Source: Solanum dulcamara
Lineage: Eukaryota; Streptophyta; Magnoliopsida; Solanales; Solanaceae
Length of the DNA stretch: 64,000 nucleotides
Assembly (NCBI RefSeq): GCF_947179165.1
Contig: NC_077242.1
Span: 45,773,097-45,837,096 of the forward strand
Reading direction: 5' to 3'
Positions 57,561 through 64,000 of this stretch are shown here, piece by piece (positions within the stretch are counted from its first letter, which is position 1; each line of letters begins with the position of its first letter). The notes under the pieces were generated by a model that was not told the origin of the DNA, did not search any database, and saw only the letters and a program-made list of their open reading frames with translations. Position numbers and translations under genes: made by a program.

Positions 57561-58015
57561 CTATTTTGACTCTCCCAGAAGGATTAAAAGGGTTTGTAGT
57601 TTATTGTGATACTTCAAAGATTGGTTTAGGTTGTGTCTTAATGCAAAACGGCAAGGTCATAGCCTATGCTTCTAGGCAATTAAAGGTGCATGAGCGTAAC
57701 TACCCTATCCATGACCTTGAATTAGCGACCGTTGTTTTTGCTCTGAAGATTTGGAGGCATTACCTCTATGAGGTGCATGTGGATATGTATACTGATCATA
57801 AAAGTCTTTAATATGTGTTCACCCAAAAAGACCTTAATCTAAGGCAAATGAGGTGGCTAGAACTCCTTAAGAACTATGACATGAGTGTGCACTATCATCC
57901 GGGTAAAGCCAATATGGTTGCTGATGCACTTAGTAGAGTGTCTATGGGGAGTGTGACCCATGTGGATGAAAGGAAGAGGGAGTTGGTGAAAATGTTCACT
58001 GGTTGGCTAAATTAG
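57561..58015 (+). pseudogene. E RNase H domain
   Basis: Degrades RNA in the RNA-DNA hybrid. Acidic residues lie in [12 protein letters not shown] (near 57595-57630), in the [10 protein letters not shown] segment (near 57718) and in MYTDHKSL (near 57787). A TAA at 57809-57811 replaces CAA before the usual [19 protein letters not shown]. The domain closes with [15 protein letters not shown] (near 57893), the standard end of gypsy RNase H. A frameshift follows near 58000. Confidence 0.9.
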
Positions 58016-59314
58016 GGGTGAAGTTGTGTGGTACTAATGATGGTGGTAAGGTTGTTCAAAATAGGTTCGAATCCTCTTTGGTGGTGGATGTTAAATCAAA
58101 GCAAGATCTTGACCCTAAGTTTATCGAGTTAAAGAAGTTGGTAAAGGAAAAGAAGATAGAGGTCTTTTCCCAAGGAGGAGATGGGGTGCTATACTACCAA
58201 GATCGGATATGTGTTCCAGATGTTGATGGCCTAAGGATTTTGATCTTGATAGAGGCTCATAATTCTACATACTCCATTCATCCTGGTTCAACAAAAATGT
58301 ACTAAGACTTAAAAGAGTTGTATTGGTGGGGTGGTATGAAAAAGGACATAGCAAGGTTTGTGTTCGAATGTACGAATTGCCAACAAGTGAAGGCCAAACA
58401 TCAAAGGCTGGGTGGCCTAGCCCAAGACATTGAAATCCCTATTTGGAAGTGGGAAGATGTGAATATGGATTTTGTAGTGGGTTTGCCTCATACCCGGAAG
58501 CGTCATGACTCGATTTGGGTAATTATTGATAGAATAACTAAGTCAGCTCACTTCCTACCGGTTATGACTTCCTATAGTACTGAAGACTATGCCAAGTTGT
58601 ATATTCGGGAGTTGGTGAGGTTGCATGGTATGCCGTTATCTATTATTTTGGATCATGGTACCCAATTCACTTCTCACTTCTGGAGATCATTTCAAAAAGG
58701 CCTCGGTACTAAGGTAAAGTTGAGCATAGCATTCCATCCTCAAATAGATGGGCAAGCCGAAAGGACGATTCAAACACTAGAGGATATGTTAAGGGCTTGT
58801 GTGTTGGAGTTTAAAGAAAATTGGGATGATCATCTACCGCTCATCGAGTTTGCCTATAATAATAGTTACCACTCAAGTATTGAGATGGCGCCGTTTGAGG
58901 CTTTGTATGGGAGATGATGTAGATCACTGGTTGGTTGGTTCGAAGTAGGCGAGATGACCTTGTTGGGCCCCGATTTTGTAGTTGATGCTTTAGAGAAGAT
59001 GAAGATCATTAGAGAAAGGTTGAAGACGGCTCAAAGTCATCAAAAGTTCTATTCTGACACTAGAAGAAGGGATCTTGAGTTTAATGTGGACGATTGAGTG
59101 TATCTGAAGGTTTCACCCATGAAGGGTGTGGTTCGATTTGGTAAAAAGGGGAAATTGAGCCCTAGGTATGTAGGGCCTTATAGAATTGTGAAACGTGTTG
59201 GCAAGGTTGCATATGAGTTGGAATTACCATTGAAAATGGCCATGGTTCATCCGGTGTTTCATGTGTCTATGTTGAAAAAAAGTGTGGGTGGTCCTAGTTC
59301 CATTGTACCTATGG
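58016..59314 (+). pseudogene. E integrase domain
   Basis: Inserts the DNA copy into the genome. An HHCC zinc-binding region (H-x-H in AHNSTYSIHPG near 58257; C-x2-C in CTNCQQ near 58370) is crossed by a TAA at 58303-58305. The catalytic triad is visible: Asp in NMDFVVGLP (58468-58470), Asp in LDHGTQF (58651-58653) and Glu in QAERTIQ (58759-58761), spaced D-60-D-35-E. The second Asp motif reads LDHGTQF where the family usually has SDRGTQF. A TGA at 58915-58917 (for CGA) and a TGA at 59095-59097 (for TGG) break the C-terminus. The GKKGKLSPRYVGPYRI phrase (near 59140) leads into the tail. Confidence 0.92.
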
Positions 59315-59510
59315 GAGTAGTGAATATTGAAGAAAACTTGACCTATGAAGAAGTTCCCGTCGAAATTTTGGACCGATAAGTTAAGAGATTGAGGAACAAA
59401 GAAGTTGCATCAGAGTAGTGAATATTGAAGAAAACCTGACCTATGAAGAAGTTTCCGTTGAAATTTTGGACCGGTAAGTTAAGAGATTGAGGAACAAAGA
59501 AGTTGCATCT
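59315..59510. repeat. 98-bp tandem duplication in E pol
   Basis: Two copies starting GAGTAGTGAATATTGAAGAA at 59315 and 59413 differ at a few positions only. Confidence 0.95.
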
Positions 59511-59615
59511 GTTAAAGTCCTTTGGAGGAATCAACAAATAGAAAGTGCAACATGGGAAGCAGAAGCGGATATGATTAAGCGATACCCTTATGTTTTTCCC
59601 TCTACCCAAACCTAA
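59315..59615 (+). pseudogene. E chromodomain-like tail, with tandem duplication
   Basis: Chromovirus C-terminus: EEVPVEILDR, a TAA at 59377-59379 for CAA, then VKRLRNKEVAS, and after the duplication VKVLWRNQQIESATWEAEAD and a YPYVFPSTQT end with TAA at 59613-59615. Such tails are thought to guide integration to heterochromatin. A 98-base tandem duplication (59315-59412 and 59413-59510) lies inside and, not being a multiple of three, shifts the frame. Confidence 0.88.
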
Positions 59616-59805
59616 GGTATTAAGTTATCCTTGCTCAATTACTTGAAGTCTTTGCATCTCAACCTTTTTTGTCATATGCTTGCAAAATTATGAAATATAT
59701 TTCAAACGATGTTTTAAATTATACTATTGCATTAATAATGGGTTGTTGGTTTACACTCTACTCTACTCAAACTAAGTCTTTTCTCATTCGAGGATGAATG
59801 TTCCC

Positions 59806-59818
59806 AAGGGGGAGATAA
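59806..59818 (+). other. Polypurine tract of E
   Basis: AAGGGGGAGATAA abuts the right LTR. The inverted repeat CATTCGAGGATGAATG lies upstream (59785-59800). Confidence 0.88.
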
Positions 59819-61895
59819 TGTAAAATCCCCTAAAAACATTATATACGATATTTTAATTCTCGCCAAAAAAATAATATAGCCTTTGTATTTTGGGCATAAC
59901 ATTTTATAGAATGGTCCAAATTAGGTGATTCAAATTTCTGAGTAACCACAATATCATTACCTACAACTTTTGTAAGATCATATTTTAAGTTTCGGAGGTT
60001 AAGTAGGTCAAATAAATTAATTATTGTAAGACAAGATGCTGTGATGGAATGGAGTGTTTATAGAAAAAAATCATATCTCACTGTAGGTTTCTCCAAATTG
60101 GTTTATTCTTAAATGACATAAAACTAGACTTCCATATCTACAATTCTTATGAGACACAAAATCCTAATAAGGAATTTATCATATTCAAATGTAGCTCCGA
60201 AAAAGAGTATTATGTTAAAAAGAACTCATCTCACCTACCATGGAAAGATCTAGAACCCTTTGACATCAAAATCCTCAATTGAATTTTCAAGATCATCCTT
60301 TATAATTATTTTTATTTATTGTTAGGTCCCTCTTCTACTCCTATAAATACCCACCTTATTTCCTCATTTTATTAATCAAGCTTTCTCAAGCAACTCTTCT
60401 CTCTATACACTTCTTTACTCATTCTCAAATATAGTTTTAGTTTTTAGTAGTGAAGAAATACTATTTCGGTGGTTCATATACTCCGGGTAGTACACAAAAC
60501 ATTCCGGCGAGGAGAAAAGCTAGGACTCAAGAGTATTCATTAAGTCCTTCAGTTTCGACTACACTTCAGATTCTAGGTATGTAAGGCTTCAATGAGAGTA
60601 TTCCTTCCACTCTCATGTCTAAATTATTTTGATTATACGATAAATTATGTTTATTTTATTTAAGCTTTACTCTAAGTTATGTGGGTGTTTATCCATGGGT
60701 TCTTCCACCCATGTAGTCTAAAAACTCTTTCAATTAAGTCTTTTGATTTCAAGTAAGATTTTCTTATGGGTAATTCTTATATTGTTTTTACTTAATAGCA
60801 TGAATCATGGTTAAAATAATGATTATTGGTCTATTTTGATGCAACATAATTTCATATGTATGAATTGATGGTTTGCAAGTAATTTCTCTATTTATCTTTT
60901 TAAAGGTTCTTGAAATTCATGGTGGGTTATTTAAAGCATGATTTTTAATTAATGGCTTTTAAAGTATTTATGTATATTTATTGACATACATGTTTGCAAG
61001 TTAAAGTGATGTGAACCCACCTAGTTTTACTATATTTTCAATAAAGTTTAACTTGAAAGCTTTGACTCCAAATTAATATTTATGAAAGAAATATCTATGA
61101 TAAAAAAGGGAGTCTTATAAAAAAAAGAATGATGAAATGATTTGAATAATGTATTCTTTATGCAATAAGGACAATTCTTGCATATTTGAATTACCAATTT
61201 TTTTAATGAGCTATTCTACCGAATATGATATTTTGAATTCTCAACCTATATGCTATGACTATTTTAAAGTATTAAACTATTCCGTGGGATTGACTTAGCA
61301 CCGAATGGGTCATTGAGGTGAGATTCGGTAAGGAAATCCTAGTAGCAACCCCTTGTCTCATTAATTATGTGCCAACATAGGAGCCCTTGTAGGCTCAGGC
61401 CCATAAATAGCCCTTAAAGTTAAATTTAAAGAAATGAATGAAGTTGACAGAGTTCTACCTGGCAAGTAGTCTCCCCGACCAACATAGGGGGTTATGTTAG
61501 ATTCCATGTAATAGCTCGCATGGCCTTAAATGTCGATTATAGTTATTTTTCCATAAAATAAATGTTTTAAAGGATATCTATATGATTTATTATGCATGCA
61601 TTACATTATGTTCCATGTTACATAAATGGTTTAATGTTTTCTCAATGTTCATGCATCCTTACATACTTAGTACATTCAAAGTACTAATGCATACTCTTTT
61701 GCCTACATGATATTACCATGTAGGGACCAGTGCTCCTCCTCGTTCTCCTCCACGTGGCTAGTTGAGATTCCGTTGAAAACTACTTTTGGTGAGTTCCCAT
61801 GTTCCGGGAACAATACTTCTTTATCTTTCTAGCTTATGATATGTTGAAATATTTTACTATGATATTCCTTCTATTATGATTGAGGGTGAGCTAGA
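59819..61895 (+). repeat. Element E 3' LTR, cut by H
   Basis: Begins TGTAAAATCCCC and matches the first 2.08 kb of the left LTR with scattered substitutions and small indels (for example, a short stretch near 42741-42760 is absent here). It stops at CTAGA (61891-61895) where reverse LTR H begins; the last about 220 bases are beyond the window. Confidence 0.92.
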
Positions 61896-64000
61896 TGTCA
61901 TGACCCAACCCCGTAGGCCGCGACTAGGGTCCGACTTGGACCCCCTCATATACATATCTATCAGCTGTGGTCACATTGAACTGTAAATAAACAATATTAC
62001 AACATATCATCATATATCTAAGGTCACATTGAATCATAAATAAGACAATATCATGTAATAGAGCCCCACTGGGCGATAACATTTTCATAAACTGTAGCCC
62101 TTTTCGTTTGTATTACAATATGATAGGGCACGCAGGCCGACAAGGCTGCCATAACATAATAACATATATCATATATCATGTAGACCCAGCTTAATCAAAC
62201 TGACATACACAACCCATATATACATGTCTGCAGACCTCTAAACATATAAATGACAACATATGGCGGGATAAGGCCCCCGCTGTACCCCTGAATGGATAAA
62301 ACAATTTCTATACATCCGTGGACAGTATCAAAAACTAGGCCCCGATACAATGGAGCCTCTTCCAGCTGAGCTGCATGGAATCCTAAACTGACGGACTCCC
62401 AAAATCTGTATCTGTACCTGCGGGCATGAACGCAGCCCCCCGAGAAAGGGAGTCAGTACGATATATGTACTGAGTATGTAAAACATAATATAATACAGCT
62501 GGAAGAATATCTGAGATACAAAAACAGGGGATAAGATATCAATTCAGAAACCTGTACCTGTACTTTGTGAATTACAAAAACATGCATATTCGAGTCATAT
62601 CATATAGCCGGCCCTTTCGGGGGTCCGGTGAATCATATCTGTAAAACCATCATGGCCCCAATGCCATCACCACCTTATTACAACACATCATCATATATCT
62701 ATACACGTATCCTGGCCCTCTATTGAGGGACTCAGGGAATAATGCAGTGAACTGTGCACGAGAACATATCCTGGCCCGGGACTCAAGGAAAGAAGTGTTA
62801 CGATATACACGAGTAGAGTAGTGAGTAACTATATGCAATTTAAATCATTATCAGAGACTCAACAAAATAAGAAAGTTAAGCTTTTGTTTGAGGACCCGAG
62901 TAACGGTGTAGTCATCTCGAGTGTCCTCTAAATGCCATTATGGGCTGTCTCAATTATAATCTCGGGGCTCCTAGACATGTACTAAAGTAAAGCCAAATCG
63001 CTTATGGAACCAGAAACATTTGGAGTTTTGGGAATGGAATTATCCCCACATTCCACACATAATTCACTTAAGGCTAAAACTTGCCAAAAGGAAAGAAAGA
63101 TAGCTGTACGAGCCTATACCAAAACATGCCAAGAGAAAGCTTTACATACCTCTTGGGAGTTACCCTTTATCCTGATCGCCTCGTCGTCTTCTGAACCTAT
63201 TCAATATAAAGTAATACAAATATCAACTACTCTTAACTTTTCAGTATCTGAGGTTACGCCTTAATGTTAATGGAATCTATTCCCTTAGTCGTTTCCTCGA
63301 CTAGTTCTTTAGTTTATTAAGGCGTTAACGAAAATTGGGCAGCACCTCCCCTATAATGTGCCCTATCCAAATTTCCAATTAGGTCCCTAAGACCTACAGA
63401 CAACCAACAACAACAACCTGCAGCAATTCATACCAACAATATACAACATAAACTCCAAACGACTTATTCAAAAAGATGATATCAAATAGGGTGTCTAGTC
63501 TTTATTTTACAACGCCTTTAATTATACGCAACGGGGGGTCATGTGGACTCAACCAGAAGCACCCTAACCCACATTAGAACATATTTAGGCCCTGAAACAA
63601 GACACCACACCCCTTCAGCAGCAACTCACAAGAACAACGCCTTACCTTGACGACAATTCGACTATAACGACTACACTTTAGTTTATTCCGAACGCCAAGT
63701 ATTCTAATGATATTTACACACTTCCAGCCACCTATAGGGCGTGTAATGCTCCATAAGAACACATAAATATCAAATTTAAAGAAGAAACCTTACCTTACGT
63801 TAAACTTGTCAAACTCGCCAAAACTATCCAAAATGTGAAATCTGGACAGCTTGCTGTTTTACCTTGTCGCTTCATTTCGAAGGGGTAATGGAGGGAAACA
63901 GGATTTACGTCCTTCATGAAAGTTATATACATGTGTCTTAGGGTCGCAAACAATTTCTAATCATCCCTACATCAATTTTTTACAAAAAGATATGACCAAA
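61896..64000 (-). repeat. Element H LTR, partial (reverse strand)
   Basis: Begins TGTCATGACCCAACCCCGTA inside the 3' LTR of E and continues beyond the window. It carries the family marks in reverse: stem-loop 3 (TGGCGGGATAAGGCCCCCGC, near 62261), stem-loops 1 and 2 with TACCTGCGGGCATGAACGCAG (62410-62480), palindromic repeats (62600-62800) and the GCCAAAA block (63070-63150). Whether it is a solo LTR or a full element cannot be told. Confidence 0.85.

Larger units (their letters stand above)
42293..61895 (+). mobile_element. Element E: Tekay/Del-type Ty3/gypsy chromovirus, inactive
   Basis: Plus-strand autonomous-type element: left LTR 42293-44591, PBS, gag, protease, RT, RNase H, integrase, chromodomain, PPT, right LTR from 59819. 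The domain order (integrase after RNase H) is Ty3/gypsy, and the chromodomain-like C-terminus with a tRNA-Met PBS places it with Tekay/Del. Element D splits gag at 45394-55546, and LTR H cuts the right LTR at 61896. Without D it would be about 9.5 kb to that point. Many stops and several frameshifts make it unable to encode its proteins. Confidence 0.92.

Overview
The window is a gene-free, repeat-dense stretch of a plant nuclear genome. It consists almost entirely of nested Ty3/gypsy-type LTR retrotransposons. The diagnostic sequences are LTRs of the TG...CA type with 5-bp target duplications, primer-binding sites reading TGGTATCAGAGC (complementary to plant initiator tRNA-Met), polypurine tracts, and one decayed gag-pol of the Tekay/Del chromovirus type. 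A Tourist-like MITE and AT microsatellites are also present. The style of the LTRs suggests a eudicot, possibly Solanaceae; that is an inference. I found no host protein gene, tRNA gene, CRISPR array or bacterial-type operon. The short open frames scattered through the window are chance frames inside LTRs.

Left block (1-29763): an old element 'A' (3' internal end plus LTR) is present twice as a direct repeat (1-2629 and 4259-6861). The second A LTR was invaded by a reverse-strand solo LTR 'G' (6502-9549 plus 28514-28572, duplication GATGT). G was invaded by element 'C' (9550-28508, plus strand). The 5' LTR of C was invaded by element 'B' (11165-19797, minus strand, perfect duplication ATTCC). 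The nesting is therefore four deep: A > G > C > B.

Middle block (29764-42292): a reverse-strand solo LTR 'F' (29764-36573, perfect duplication GTAGC) is swollen to 6.8 kb by a tandem triplication of a 1551-bp unit and by a second, older duplication. It is followed by LTR-derived fragments, a 240-bp MITE (38002-38241) and another A-LTR fragment (40645-41909).

Right block (42293-64000): 'E', an autonomous-type chromovirus with 2.3-kb LTRs, carries gag, protease, RT, RNase H, integrase and chromodomain, all broken by stops and frameshifts. Its gag is split by element 'D' (45394-55546), and its 3' LTR is cut by the reverse-strand LTR 'H', which runs off the window.

B, C, D, F and H belong to one family with very long LTRs (about 3.0-3.5 kb). 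B, C and D have internal regions of 2.2-3.9 kb with no intact gene, only vestiges of the 3' end of chromovirus pol, so they are LARD-like non-autonomous elements. The most unusual observation is that each of B, C and D contains a recognisable 5S rRNA gene-derived segment in its internal region. These segments sit at different sites, and the one in C is in the opposite orientation relative to its element, which suggests repeated independent capture. The family LTRs also share a cluster of three stem-loops, an array of short palindromic repeats, and an upstream block rich in CACGTG next to a TATA box.
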